From Pisaster brevispinus (taxonomy: Eukaryota; Echinodermata; Asteroidea; Forcipulatida; Asteriidae), in NCBI GenBank assembly GCA_023634235.1, contig JAMKCF010000008.1, forward strand, positions 746,501-810,500: a DNA stretch of 64,000 nucleotides, given 5' to 3'. A program made the translations under genes and the position numbers. The notes beneath the pieces are model-generated. The model was not told the DNA's origin. It made no database searches and saw only the letters and a program-made list of their open reading frames with translations. Each line of letters starts with the position of its first letter. The stretch's first letter is position 1. Shown piece by piece: positions 38,112 to 51,798 of the stretch.

Positions 38112-41005
38112 ACCTGTACATTTTTTGGTTTACAATGTAATATTGGGGGAAAGTAGTGTTCAATGTGTGAACACATTTTAAACTTGTCTATTGGTCAGTT
38201 ATTTTTTACTTTCCTCTCACTACTTTTTGTGTGTGTATTGACCTTTTTTGTTTCAGGTAATAATTACCAAACAAAATCCATTCAATGTGTATTTTTCTCC
38301 CTCAACTGATAATGATCAAACTTATTGCAGGAAAACATAGGTGTGCTCTTCTTAGATAAAAGTCTGTAAACTATTTATTCTTTTTTCAGTTATGATGTTT
38401 AATGGTGTCAGGTTTCTAAATAAGGGCCTTACAGAGCTATGCCATCAGTGACTGGTGGTAAAATAGGAAAACAAATAAACAAACTCGTAAATTGCAATTT
38501 TTTATGGACTTTATAAAAAAGAAAATTAGGCTTATAACATGAGCCAATTTAACCATCCCAAACACTGTGTTCTTAACTCTAGAGTTCGCTCAATCATGAT
38601 GAAACTTTAATCTGCAACCTGCAAGTTTAATTAAGGTGTTATGATCAGAGTAATAGGCCCAAAACTCTTTAACAAGATTTTGTGAGCTTTCTTTTTCAGC
38701 TTGAGACTACCCCTTCACCCTTGAGCATGCTATCTACATATGGAGTGAGGTTCAAAAACCATGAACATCTGAGGAGCTGGTGCTGCTGTTGATGATGTTG
38801 GAAATCTTCTACTGCTGGAGACCTATTTCAGATGACCTGCATGCTTCAAATGGTAATCTTTAAAAATGCATTGACAGTATATTTGCTTGTGGACCCATTA
38901 CTCTAACAATAGATCCTTTGAGCTTTCTTTTTTCAGCTTGAGACTTCCCCCTTCATCTTGAGCATGCTGTCTACACAAGGAGTGAGGTTCATGGACTTTG
39001 AATGATTGAGAAGCTGGTACTGCTGATTCTGCTGAAGTTCTTCTACTGCTGGACAGCAACATCAGATGACCGGCATGCTTCAAATGGTAATCTTTAAAAA
39101 TGCATTGACAGTATATTTGCTTGCGGACCCATTACTCTTACAATAGATCCTTTGAGCTTTTTTTTCAGCTTGAGACTTCCCCCCTTCACCCTTGAGCATG
39201 CTGTCTACATGAGGAGTGAGGTTCAAAGACCATAAAACCTTAGGAGCTGGTGCTGCTGATGTTGCTGGGAATCTTCTACTGCTGGACACCAACATCAGAT
39301 GACCTGCGTACTTCAAATGGTAATCTTTAAAAATGCATTGACAGTATATTTGCTTGCGGACCCATTACTCTTACAATAGATCCTTTGAGTTTTCTTTTTT
39401 TCAGATTGAGACTACCCTTTCACTCTTGAGCATGCTGTCTACACAAGGAGTGAGTTTCATGGACTTTGAATGATTGAGAAGCTGGTGCTGCTGATTCTGC
39501 TGAAATTCTTCTACTGCTGGAGACCTATTTCAGATGACTGGCAGGCTTCAAATGGTAAGTCATTTATAGTCCCTCAAAGACGTAGGTGTTTGGATTTGTG
39601 GGAGATGGCTAATTTAAATAAATAGGCCTCATACTACTATTTGGTGGTAATTTTTGTCACCTTGAAACTATTCCAAGAACTTGAAGTTATGATTACTTTG
39701 GAATATGTCAGCCATGAAAGAATATAACAAAGAGGGAGTTTGAGCCCTCGTCAGAACCAATCCCCTGTTGAATCCAACCCAAATGAGATCGTATCCGCAG
39801 CCCTCCCCCCCCCCCATCCCCCGATGAAAAAGTCCAGTTGCTTCTCTACTGAAGAGGCACATTTTTTTCAATTCTAAAGTAATGAAAAATTTGCTTATTT
39901 CACATCCTTTGGGGAAAATGGGGAAAATGACAACTTTAACAGATTTTGCTTATTCTCCAATGAAATTACCCCAATGCATTTCCATCGTTAACGTAACGGT
40001 AACATAAATTAGGCTTCTTTTAAAAACTAGTCCAAATAATCCTAAAATAAAAAATTGTGTGTCTTTTTTTTCCAGATTTAAACTACCCCTACACCTAGAA
40101 GTGATCACCCTTGAGCAGGTCTTCACAATTTCATAGAGTGAGGTTCACTGACCTTGACTGATGTAGGAGTTGGAACTGCTGATGTGGAGCGGAATCAACA
40201 CTCATTATAGATGACCCAAATGCTTCAGAAGGCACTGGATCATCACAAACACAGGGAGTAGTAGTATATAGTTTTCAGTTGTTTAGGTGAAAAGGCTACT
40301 TGATAATTTACCTTTGCAGATAACTAGTTATCATGGAAATGTGTGTTATTGTGGATAAGGCCACAAACTTCAGTCTTAATGACTCACTGATAGCAGCTTT
40401 CTGAGATGGAGTAATTTGTGACTGGCATTCAGGAACTGTTTTTGAAGATGATTTATGTGTGTCTTGGTGACATTTCGGATTAGTTTCAAACTGCGTCTGA
40501 TTTCTTGTGTACATGTCAACAGTCTGTCTTTGGATTTGTCAGGAAAGTAATATTGGCTTGATGTGAGGATGAACCCTGTAGGAGTTTGCTTTTAATTTTG
40601 AGGAAGTCTTGGACATCGAATAGTTTCAAATTGAGTTTAATGTTGTATTTGAAAGGAGTTGGTTGATAGTTTTAGTTTTGGGTTGACGTAGGTTGATCAT
40701 ATATTGGATTAGTTAGGTTCAGTATAGTGAGGTTGATAACTAAGCTTAAGGTTCAGTGGATTGGGGCTAAATGGTTAAGAAAAATTTGCTTCAGTTGGGT
40801 TTATGGATATAGGGTTAGTGAACTAGTTGAGTTGGGGGTTCCCTAGCAGCATAGCGAGCAGCACAAAGCAATTTGCTTAAGCGCGAGTCAGTGTGTGAGT
40901 GAGCTGGTGTTAGAATAGGTAAGCTAAATAAAATAGATTAAGTTTCGTTCGTCGGAATATTTTTTTCGTGTCCGAGAAACCGATTTCTTGGCTTAGGTTT
41001 CAACA

Positions 41006-41110
41006 AACATCTAACTAAGTGACTTTCTGATTCAAAAACTTAACATCTATTTACCGTGATGTAAATAAGATGTAGAATAAGTTCCAGAAAGTTAACCAAA
41101 GTTAGATGTT
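41006..41110. other. Hairpin B, right-arm copy
   Basis: Here the outer stem is complete (AACATCTAACT/AGTTAGATGTT, 11 bp), with ACTTTCTG/CAGAAAGT and TATTTAC/GTAAATA inside: a rod of about 105 nt. Confidence 0.6.
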
Positions 41111-41930
41111 TTTAGGTAAGGCTTAGTTTATCCTTTTTTTTTAGGGATCTTAAGAAGTGTGAAAGAGAGCATGCACATGCGCAGTGAGCAATTAGGCAGC
41201 AAACAAAGCTAGCACAGTCCATGGGGGTTTGAGAAAAACTCAACATAATTAGGTCAGCATTCTGGGGGGGAGGAGGGGGGTCCAGTAAGACAAGTTACAT
41301 TCAGTGTTTAAAGAGTATTTCCTCTTCGGTGTGAACCACTGATCAACAAGAGGTCCCTCTTTGACTTATACTGAAGTATTTAGGAATCTTTTCTCATGTT
41401 CATAAATGGTACTGGTATTTAACAGGTCTATGATAAATATAAAAGAACATCAGATAAAAGTTCCAATGGAAGTTGGTTGAAGGACAAGGAGCAAATCCTC
41501 TTGGGTACTGTGAACTTGTTGGAGGCAACCTCTTGGTGTCATTCACTCCAGTGAACTTGATCAGACTACAGAATAAAGGTTCATAGTTTCTGTCTCGGTT
41601 GTAAATATTCACAGGATGTAGCTGTGAATTACAGAGAGTAAACCCTCTTCAGTGCTGTGCGCTGGTTTATTATCAAGAGGTTCTCTCTGTGTTGTCAAGT
41701 GAATCTCATGGTGTCTTTCTTAGCTTGTACATATTCCCAGGATTGATACTCTCAGGATGTAGCTGTGAATTACAGAGGGAAGGGGAGGTTCTGGGGCACT
41801 ATGCAATGCGCTCAGCAGCGTACAGCAGCAAAGCTAGATGAGTGTGTTTGAGGTGTGTTTTTTTTGTAGTCTAGTTAAAATCTTGAAGACGATCATTCGG
41901 GACGCCGTAGATCGTCTTCCAAGTAAAATA

Positions 41931-42035
41931 AACATCTAACATGGACAGCTTTATACTTGAAACTTAGGTTATTTCAATTTACAGCGGTGTAAATTGGGAG
42001 TTGTAAGTAGAAGAAAGGTGTCTGAAGTTAGATGT
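41931..42035. other. Hairpin A, right-arm copy
   Basis: AACATCTAAC ... GTTAGATGTT with the CAATTTACA/TGTAAATTG tip. The 10-bp stem-loop precedes it at 41,885-41,919. Confidence 0.6.
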
Positions 42036-42194
42036 TTTAGGAATAGCTCTAATTAATACAGAAGGTGATAAAAAGGGTGAGAGTGAATGTATGAGTATCA
42101 GATAAGCATGCAGCGCATAAGCGAGTGCGATAGCAGCCAAATATTCATGGGGGGGGGGTTATAGAAACTCAACTGAGTGGATTTTCAAGAAGTT

Positions 42195-44478
42195 GTCTTT
42201 TAGAATAAAAAGAATGGAGGATGTCTCAATTTTTTTAGTTTTAGGTGTTTAAACAACAGATCCAAGATGTCATTGCGAACTTGGAATGAACAGAATGGGG
42301 GATGTCTATTTTGTGTAGTTTAAGGTGTGTAAACACAGCAGATCCAAGATGTCATTGTGAACTTGGATTATAAGATTTTGAGTGGCCTTATTTTCCAAGA
42401 GGTGATTGTGAACTTGGAATAAAATGAATGGAGGATGTCTCGGTGTTTAGACTTAGGTGCGTAAACAGAAGAGATCCAAGATGTCATTGCGAATTTGTAA
42501 TAAACAGAATGTAGGATGTCTAAAACATTTAGTTTTAGGTGTGTAAACAGAAGAGATCCAAGATGTCATTGCGAACTTGGAATAAAAAGAATGTAGGATA
42601 TCTAAATCATTTAGTTTTAGGTGTGTAAACAGAAGAGATCCAAGATGTCATTGCGAACTTGGAATAAAATGAATGGAGGATGTCTAAAACATTTAGTTTT
42701 AGGTGTGTAAACAGAAGAGATCCAAGATGTCATTGCGAACTTGGAATAAAAAGAATGTAGGATGTCTAAAACATTTAGTTTTAGGTGTGTAAACAGAAGA
42801 GATCCAAGATGTCATTGTTAATTTGGAATAAACAGAATGTAGGATGTCTCAATCATTTAGTTTTAGGTGTATAAACAGAAGAGATCCAAGATGTCATTGC
42901 GAACTTGGAATAAAAAGAATGTAGGATGTCTAAAACATATAGTTTTAGGTGTGTAAACAGAAGAGATCCAAGATGTCATTGCGAATTTGTAATAAACAGA
43001 ATGTAGGATGTCTAAAACATTTAGTTTTAGGTGTGTAAACAGAAGAGATCCAAGATGTCATTGCGAACTTGGAATAAAAAGAATGTAGGATATCTAAATC
43101 ATTTAGTTTTAGGTGTGTAAACAGAAGAGATCCAAGATGTCATTGCGAACTTGGAATAAAATGAATGGAGGATGTCTAAAACATTTAGTTTTAGGTGTGT
43201 AAACAGAAGAGATCCAAGATGTCATTGCGAACTTGGAATAAAAAGAATGTAGGATGTCTAAAACATTTAGTTTTAGGTGTGTAAACAGAAGAGATCCAAG
43301 ATGTCATTGTTAACTTGGAATAAACAGAATGTAGGATGTCTCAATCATTTAGTTTTAGGTGTATAAACAGAAGAGATCCAAGATGTCATTGCGAACTTGG
43401 AATAAAAAGAATGTAGGATGTCTAAAACATTTAGTTTTAGGTGTGTAAACAGAAGAGATCCAAGATGTCATTGCGAACTTGGAATAAAAAGAATGTAGGA
43501 TATTTAAATTGTTCAGTTTTAGGTGTGTAAACAGAAGAGATCCAAGATGTCATTGTTAACTTGGAATAAACAGAATGTAGGATGTCTCAATCATTTAGTT
43601 TTAGGTGTATAAACACAAGAGATCCAAGATGTCATTGCGAACTTGGAATAAAAAGAATGTAGGATGTCTAAAACATTTAGTTTTAGGTGTGTAAACAGAA
43701 GAGATCCAAGATGTCATTGCGAACTTGGAATAAAAAGAATGTAGGATATTTAAATTGTTCAGTTTTAGGTGTGTAAACAGAAGAGATCCAAGATGTCATT
43801 GTTAACTTGGAATAAACAGAATGTAGGATGTCTCAATCATTTAGTTTTAGGTGTGTAAACAGAAGAGATCCAAGATGTCATTGCGAACTTGGAATAAAAA
43901 GAATGTAGGAAATTTAAATTGTTTAGTTTTAGGTGTGTAAACAGAAGAGATCCAAGATGTCATTGCGAACTTGGAATAAAAAGAATGTAGGATATTTAAA
44001 TTGTCTAGTTTTAAGTGTGTATACAGAAGAGATCCAAGATGTCATTGCGAACTTGGAATAAACAGAATGTAGGATGTCTCAATCAATTTAGTTTTAGGTG
44101 TATAAACAGAAGAGATCCAAGATGTCATTGCGAACTTGGAATAAAAAGAATGTAGGATGTCTAAAACATTTAGTTTTAGGTGTGTTAACAGAAGAGATCC
44201 AAGATGTCATTGCGAACTTGGAATAAAAAGAATGTAGGATATTTGAATTGTTTAGTTTTAGGTGTGTAAACAAAAGAGATCCAAGATGTCATTGCCAACT
44301 TGGAATAAAAAGAATGTAGGATGTTACAAAATTTAGTTTTAGGTGTGTAAACAGAAGAGATCCAAGATGTCATTGCGAACTTGGACCATAAGATTTTGTA
44401 ATGAATATATTTTCAGAGATGTCATTGTGAACTTGGAATAAACAGAATAGAGGATGTCTAAATTGTTTAGTTTTAGGT
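42195..44478. repeat. 82-bp satellite array, right arm (about 28 units, higher-order structure)
   Basis: Reverse complement of the left arrays. Variant units recur at fixed spacing: AATTTGTAATAAACAG at about 42,487 and 42,985 and AATAAAATGAATGGAGG at about 42,661 and 43,153 (492 bp, six units); GGATATTTAAATTGTTCAG at about 43,497 and 43,743 (246 bp, three units). These are higher-order repeats produced by unequal exchange. Confidence 0.92.
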
Positions 44479-47400
44479 GTGTAAGATTTGCTTATAGAAA
44501 TAGTTATCGATTTTCCCTTTTGACATTTGTAGGTGCTTGTTTGCAAACAACCATCTTAAAACTAATTGTTTCATTAGTTTCTTTCACCAGCTTGAAGATA
44601 GTGAGGCTCAGGTTATACACCTTGATTGATGATGGAGTTGATGTCACATGATGTTTTGGATCTTTCTTCATCCTGGACACAAACTCAAGATGACCGATAT
44701 GCTTCAAAAGGTAATTTGCATAATTGAACCATATTTGTTCAAGGAGGCCATTCTGATTAATTGACAAATCTTCAAAATCAGGCGTTGTCTTATAAAACTA
44801 TCTTTAAGATAGTTCTTATAAAAGGTGAATAGATTGTTGGGGGATGGAGACTTGGACAGCCCCCTCCCCTCCCCCTGCCCAGACCTCTTACCAACACATC
44901 CACCCCCCCCCCACCAAAAAAAAATTAAAAGACATTTACTTACACTGCTGGACCAGTGGCACTGTTCTTTTACTTTTGGACACCCACTTAAGTTGGCACA
45001 CATGCATCACATGATAATAATTTATTAGATATATTTACTTTCAAACAAATCTTTGCCCATTTCTGAACAAGGAGCAGGTTCTTGGACTATGACAGACCAA
45101 GGAGCTAGTACATCTGAGGTTTTTTCTACTGTGAGACCCCGCTTCAGATGACCATCAGGCCAGTCAAATGGTAATTAAATCAGAGGAAAAGAAGCTTTGC
45201 CAATCTACTTGTCTTTCTAGTTGTTCAATGGCATGCCACATTGTTTATAGGGTTGGCTGTTTGTATGTGGTTTCTTGGTGAATTCTAAAAAGTGTTCATT
45301 ATGAAATGGACCCAGTACTTTTGAAATATATAGTATGACCTTTCTTTTTTCAGCTTGAGACTAGCCCTTTGCCTTTGAGCAGGCTGTCTACACAACGAGT
45401 GAGGTACATGGACTATGAATGGCTGAAGAGCTGGTGCTACTGATGTTCCTGGGGATCTTCTCCTGTTGGACCCCTATTTCAGATGACATGCATGCTTCAA
45501 ATGGTATGTAATTAATTTTCATTTACCCTGTGTGCCTCTGTAGTCCCTCAATCACAAACCAACCATTTGTAGTTGGCTGACAACAAGTTTTTGGTTTGGA
45601 GGGTGGATGGTGAACTCAAATAATTACACCTAAAAAAAAAATGCTCTCTCTGTTGTCATCTTGAAACTATTCCTACAACTTTAAATTATGATTACTCTGG
45701 AGCATGTCTGCACAAGAAGAGTATTACAAAAAGGGGGGGGGTGAGCCCAGCCAAACCCAAATGAGCTAAAAAGGCAAAAACAAATTATGTAACTGCCCCA
45801 CTCCCCTCCCCCAGATGGAAAATGTCTAGTTACTCCTGTGTTCATGAAGCTAAGTTTGTAAATTTTTAAGAAGTGAAGAACTTTCTCTAATGATCTCAAC
45901 TTTGGGGTTTATATTTTGCAGCTTAAACTACACGTCTACAACCTAAAGTGATGATGAATCTGAAGTATGTCAAGAAGTGAAGTTTGCTGACCATGATTGA
46001 CTAAAGAGTTTGAACTTCTGGCGAGGCAGTGAATTTTCAGTGGCTTGGCACCCACTTAGAAACCATTTTATTTTTTATTTTATTTCATTTTTTTTCCAGG
46101 AGGTCTTTATTTTGGGAAGGACAGGTTTAAAGTGTGCTGTACCTTGGCTTTTTTTTCTATCACTGATACTACCATGTTGTTATTGTATTGAACTCATCAA
46201 TCCGTACAATCTGTGTTCTGTTTTATTTTTCAGATCTTGTATAAGGTAAAAAAATTTCCCAAAGGAAATAACTGTTCCCTGGACACAGTTATTTTACAGA
46301 CATTTAAGTTTTACATTTGTCTGTGTTAACATTTCCAATTGTAGATGAAAACAAGGGATAACAGTTTTGTTGTAATTGTATGCTTATTATTGTTATGGCA
46401 ATCTCATTATGGATGCCAATCCACAGCCTGTGAGTTTTTATGCTTGCGTTTCTGGTGCTTACCTATCAAGTGAAACTTTATTTTTGGCTGTTGTAAAATG
46501 TCGGATTACATGGACAGGTTATTTATAAGTAAATACAGGCCTGTCTTTTTTTGGTGTGTACTAATCATTTTGGTTTTAGGTTTTAGATTCAGGTGAACAT
46601 ATGAATTGAAAATCATAACACTTGGTTTTTTCCCCTTCAAGGTACATGATCTAGGGAAATCTCAATGTGATACCAGAGTTTTGTCTGTATTAGAAATTAA
46701 CTTGGGACTAGCATTCTTTTGTCGGGCATCAGCGATTTGTACTTTTTATATTACAATCGGTGTTTGTGTACTAACCATTTAATTTAAACTTCGTGCAGCT
46801 TGTGTTTATTTCATTCAGGTGTAATGGTCAGTGCATGAAGGGGCTTAATTATTTAATTAAAATCCATGCAGCCAATAATTGTTTACTATGATTGAGGTGT
46901 AGTGGTCAGATTGTTGGAGAAATTTCAATATGATTTTTTTCTGGATTAGGGAATGGGGAAATGAAGGATTGCTCTGACATTGGCAAGTTTTACTGATTTT
47001 TCTATCTCAACATTTTTGTGAGTACTAATTATTAGCCTTTAGGTAGCAACTAATGAATTAATATCCATGCAACCTGTAACTTTCTTCTCCCTTCAAGGTA
47101 CATGTCAATGATCAATAGCAAGGTTCAATGTAGTACTATTTTTTCTTCATTAGGGTCTAAAATTTCTCTCTGTTGTGTATACTAACTGCTTAGGTTTAGG
47201 TAACAAAATCCATGCAACCTGTAACTTTCTTCTCCCTTCAAGGTACATGTATAAGGATTGAAAGGAAAGATGAATGCCTTTTTTCTGTTTTGGGGCTTAA
47301 GGGAAAGCATTCGTTTTCTGGCAATATCAGCAATGTTTAACTACTGTTACCTACCAGAACAGTTTTTGTAAACAAACTCTTAGGTTTGTGTTAGGGTGAC

Positions 47401-47664
47401 TTTTACAGACTTCATAAAACCTGACTGATTTTTTTCTTTATGGTGGATTAACCAGAATTTCCAGTGAAATGGTTTAATTCATGTTATTTTAGTCAACAGT
47501 TGCTGCTTTGGGTTTGATTTTGCAGTGCATGTAAAATCATTTTATTGTGAACAAAAATGGTTTCAACTTTGCAGCATTTATGTATTTAAGTATGGATGTT
47601 AAATCCACCAGTGTGTAAATAATTATAGGAAGACTAAATGTACATAAACTGTGTTTTAGGGAAG

Positions 47665-47686
47665 TGTATGGATGGCCATCCATACA
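47665..47686. repeat. Perfect 22-bp palindrome, copy 4
   Basis: Identical; outer right arm. Confidence 0.85.
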
Positions 47687-48889
47687 ACCTGTTCGTTTGT
47701 TGGTTTACAGATTTCATTGGGGAAAGTATTAATCAATGTGTAAACACATTTTAAACTTTGTTCAACCCAAAATTACAAGGTAAATACCAGCAACTTTTTT
47801 TAATTCTTTCCTCTCACTAATTTGGGTGTGTGTGTTGATCTTTTTCATTTCAGGTGATAATTACAAAACAGAATCCGTTCAATCTGTATGTTTTCTTCCT
47901 CATGGGGTAAAGATCAAAATTATCGAGGGAACACTTAGGTGTGGTCTTCTTAGATGAAGGTCTATCAAATATATAAGTTTGTTAAGTGGTTTCTTGTAAA
48001 GTTTTTAAAGCGCTATGCCATCGGCGGCTGGTGGTAAACTAGGATTACAAATAAACCAACGCTGTAAACTGCCACTTTTTTCTGATTTCATTAACAAAAT
48101 TAGGCTTATAGCATAGGCCATTTTAACAATTTTGTTGTATCCCAAACAATGTGTAGTTGTCACTATTTTGAATTATGGATATAACCTTTAACCCGCAATG
48201 TGCAACTTTGATCAAGGTTAGTGTCATGATCAGATATAGGCCAAAAACTCTTAAAATATACTTTTTGAGTTTTCTTTTGTCAGCTTGAGGCTATACCCTT
48301 CATCCTTGAGTGTGTCTGAACAAAGAGTGAGGTTCATGGAGCATAAGTGACCAAAGAGCTGATGATACTCATGCTGCCGCAAAACTTCTACTGTTGGATA
48401 CCAGCTTCAGATAATGTGCACACTTAAAAGGTAATCTTTTAAAATACATTGACTGTACTTTTGTTTGGTAATCTCATTTGGAGCTAGGTCCAGACCCGCC
48501 AAATGGGGGTTGGTGCTTTAGAACAGTAATTAAAAGGTTGTTCTAGAAATGAACCCACTGACCCCCCTCTCCACCCCATCTTAATGAGATAGTAAAAATG
48601 CACAAATGAATGGTTTATAAGGTTTATAAGGTTTTCCTTTTTTTCCCAATGAATTTAACCTGAAATGCATTTCTGTCATTTGAGGTGGGTAACTTAAAAC
48701 TGGCTGCTTTTAACAAGTAGTACTATCGGTCTTAAAACCAAAACTGTGTTGTTGTTTTTCCAAGATGTTTTTTCATCTTGAACTTGGTTTTTCTTTTGTC
48801 AGCTTGAGGCTACCCGTGTTGATGTTCATGGACCATGACTGCCCAAGGAGCTGGTACATCTGATGTTGCAAAGACAGAGCATTGGTGTT

Positions 48890-49325
48890 GTGCGACAATC
48901 AATTGGTGTTGTGCGGCCATTCAGGATATGGTTGGTGGGGTGCGGTGATTCGAATAGTTTGGAAACGAATGGTGGTAAAATCACGGGAAATTCCGAACTT
49001 AATTGCGAAAAGGGACTTGGACACTTGCATGTGGCTTGTGGGGTCCTAACTTCCGGCCAGAGAGGTAGCTGGTGGTTGATCTTAAAGGTGTATCAGGCCC
49101 CTCAGCGGTGAGGGCGTCTGGTATGACCTCAAAAGGTTGACTAAACGGAAGTAGTTCCTAGTCTAGGCCGTGGGGCTAGGGACCGGCGTTAGTACAGTAG
49201 GGGGCGTCCCCTGCATAAGGGTGTACGCGGACTGGACACTCTGAAAGGAGTTTGAAGGCCCCTGTCTGGAAAGCGTTGTGGGGCTGGTATCCTGGGACCT
49301 GCACGTGGTGGCCCTGCTTTAGACT
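48890..49325 (+). repeat. GC-rich conserved block in outer right arm
   Basis: Mirror of 15,560-15,965. Two short direct repeats of CAATTGGTGTTGTGCG precede it. Not recognised. Confidence 0.5.
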
Positions 49326-50602
49326 AACCTCACCAGGATGATATTTGCAAAATGTGGCAGCAAGTGAGTTAAACTGCTTGCAATGGTGCACTTAAAAACA
49401 TAGTTCTAAGAATGGACCCACTACTCTTTCAATAGATCTTTTGAGCTTTCTTTTTTCAGCTTGAGACTTCCCCCTTCGTTCACCCTTGAGCATGCTGTCT
49501 ACACAAGGAGTGAGGTTCATGGACTATGAGTGACCGAGTAGCTGGTGCTGCTGCTGCTACTGAATATCTTCTACTGTTGGACACCAACTTCAGATGATAT
49601 GCATGCTTCAAATGGTATGTAATGTATGTACATCTATATTCACTCAATCAAATACCAATCTTTTGGAGTTTCCTGACAAATTTTTGCAAAATTAAATAAA
49701 CAGGCCTATAAATGCACTTAAAATTGGTGGACTCTTTTGCCAGACTGAACCTTTCTCTACAACCTGAATTTAAAGTTACTCTGGAGCACATAATATTGTG
49801 TCTGCAATAAAAGTATAACTGGGATGGGGGTCCCCCTCAGATCCCCTTGCCCCCCCCCCACCCGAATGTTATAAAAATGCACATATGCATGCAAGTTATT
49901 TTAATTTTGAATTTGGTTCCCTTGTAAGCACTTCCAATTAGATAAAAGGGGCTGGTTGTTAAAATCTCAATAAAATTACCAAACTTGTTAATTTTCATTT
50001 TCCAGCTTGATTCTCTATCTACACCCTGAAGCAGATGAGAATTTCCTGCCATTGGATACCAACTAAAGATGACCAAAAAGCTTCAAAAGGTATTTTTAAT
50101 GCTTGTAAAACTTTCCAAAAAAATTGCCATTTTGCTACAAAGTGCATTTCCCTATTATTTGGCATTTGTGGTTGTAAGCGTTTAAGTCTAAATAACAAGT
50201 TTAAATTTCATAATAAACTTTTGATTTTCCTTTGGCAGTTGTGTAGTTCCCCTACAACCTGAAATGACGACCAAGGAGAATGTCCACACTAGGAGAGAGG
50301 TTTATGAGCCATGATTGACCAAGGAGCTGATACTGCTTTTTTGCAATGGTAAGTTTCAAGGATGCAGTGCATACCCCGTTTCAATTGATGATTGCTGCGG
50401 GTCTGATACTTCACAAAGACAACAGGCAATTGGCTCTATGACCCTAGCCATGTGAAATATTCCAGTAGAAATTTAAATTTGCCCAATTGAGATGCTCATG
50501 ACAAAGGAAAAAAGGCATTGTCCTTACATAATTGTACTCCTCTTTTTGTCGCCTCTGTGCGCAAAAGTGCCCTTTCAATTACTGACTAGAATTTACTGTT
50601 TA

Positions 50603-51798
50603 TTAACTCCCTTCCCCATCAAAGTGGCCACTCACACCTACCCCTCCCAATACTCAGAATCAGGGGGTTCAACTCCCTTCCCCATCAAAATGGCCACTCA
50701 CACCTACCCCTCCCAATACTCAAAATCAAGAGGTTCAACTCCCTTCCTCATCAAAGTGGCCACTCACACCTACCCCTCCCAAAACTCAGAATCACGGGGG
50801 GGGCCAACTCCCTTCCTCATCAAAGTGGCCACTCACACCTACCCCTCCCAATACTCAGAATCACAGGGGGTTCAACTCCCTTCCTCATCAAAGTGGCCAC
50901 TCACACCTACCCCTCCCAAAACTCAGAATCACGGGGGGGCCAACTCCCTTCCTCATCAAAGTGGCCACTCACACCTACCCCTCCCAATACTCAGAATCAC
51001 AGGGGGTTCAACTCCCTTCCTCATCAAAGTGGCCACTCACACCTACCCCTCCCAATACTCAAAATCAAGAGGTTCAACTCCCTTCCTCATCAAAGTGGCC
51101 ACTCACACCTACCCCTCCCAATACTCAGAATCACGGGGGGTCCAACTCCCTTCCTCATCAAAGTGGCCACTCACACCTACCCCTTCCAATACTCGGAATC
51201 ACGGGGGTCCAACTCCCTTCCTCATCAAAGTGGCCACTCGCACCCACCCCTCCCAATACTCAGAATCACAGGGGGTTCAACTCCCTTCCCCATCAAAGTG
51301 GCCACTCACACCCACCCCTCCCAATACTCAGAATCACAGGGGGTTCAACTCCCTTCCCCATCAAAGTGGCCACTCACACCTACCCCTCCCAATACTCAGA
51401 ATCACAGGGGGTTCAACTCCCTTCCTCATCAAAGTGGCCACTCACACCCACCCCTCCCAAAACTCAGATTCATGGGGGGGCCAACTCCCTTCCTCATCAA
51501 AGTGGCCACTCACACCTACCCCTCCCAATACTCAGAATCACAGGGGGTTCAACTCCCTTCCTCATCAAAGTGGCCACTCACACCCACCCCTCCCAATACT
51601 CAAAATCAGGGGGTTCAACTCCCTTCCTCATCAAATTGGCCACTCACACCCACCCCTCCCAATACTCAGAATCAGGGGGTTCAACTCCCTTCCTCATCAA
51701 AGTGGCCACTCACACCCACCCCTCCCAATACTCAAAATCAGGGGGTTCAACTCCCTTCCTCATCAAAGTCGCCACTCACACCCACCCCTCCCAATACC
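50603..51798 (+). repeat. Minisatellite, 60-68-bp unit, about 18 copies
   Basis: Unit: CAACTCCCTTCCTCATCAAA, GTGGCCACTCACACC, TACCCCTCCCAATACTCA, then a G-run of variable length. The G-run changes unit length, so the reading frame shifts from unit to unit. Stop codons happen to be missing in all three forward frames, producing long spurious open frames (up to 439 codons). Absent from the left arm. Confidence 0.93.

Larger units (their letters stand above)
34800..40230 (+). ncRNA. Inner part of right divergent long non-coding RNA-like unit
   Basis: First exon ends at 35,023 (ATG at 35,005, AACATCAACGAAG|gtaagaa). Exon-like blocks: 36,567-36,660; 38,700-38,852; 38,937-39,086; 39,169-39,319; 39,405-39,554; and 40,076 to about 40,231, whose donor is gc rather than gt. 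Blocks two to five are 150-153 bp, begin C/ATTGAGACT after ttttcag, and end CTTCAAATG|gtaa, separated by introns of only about 80 bp. Conservation of both splice sites in every block, with no common open frame, suggests an amplified non-coding exon. Confidence 0.5.

Noticed and set aside
38700..39554. Repeated exons as a protein-coding repeat domain
   Set aside because: Translation in three frames meets stops in the blocks read; reported antisense frames (38,898-39,316) are shadows with no shared protein pattern beyond the repeat itself.
42195..44478. CRISPR-like array
   Set aside because: Units are contiguous 82-bp satellites without unique spacers, in a eukaryotic genome.
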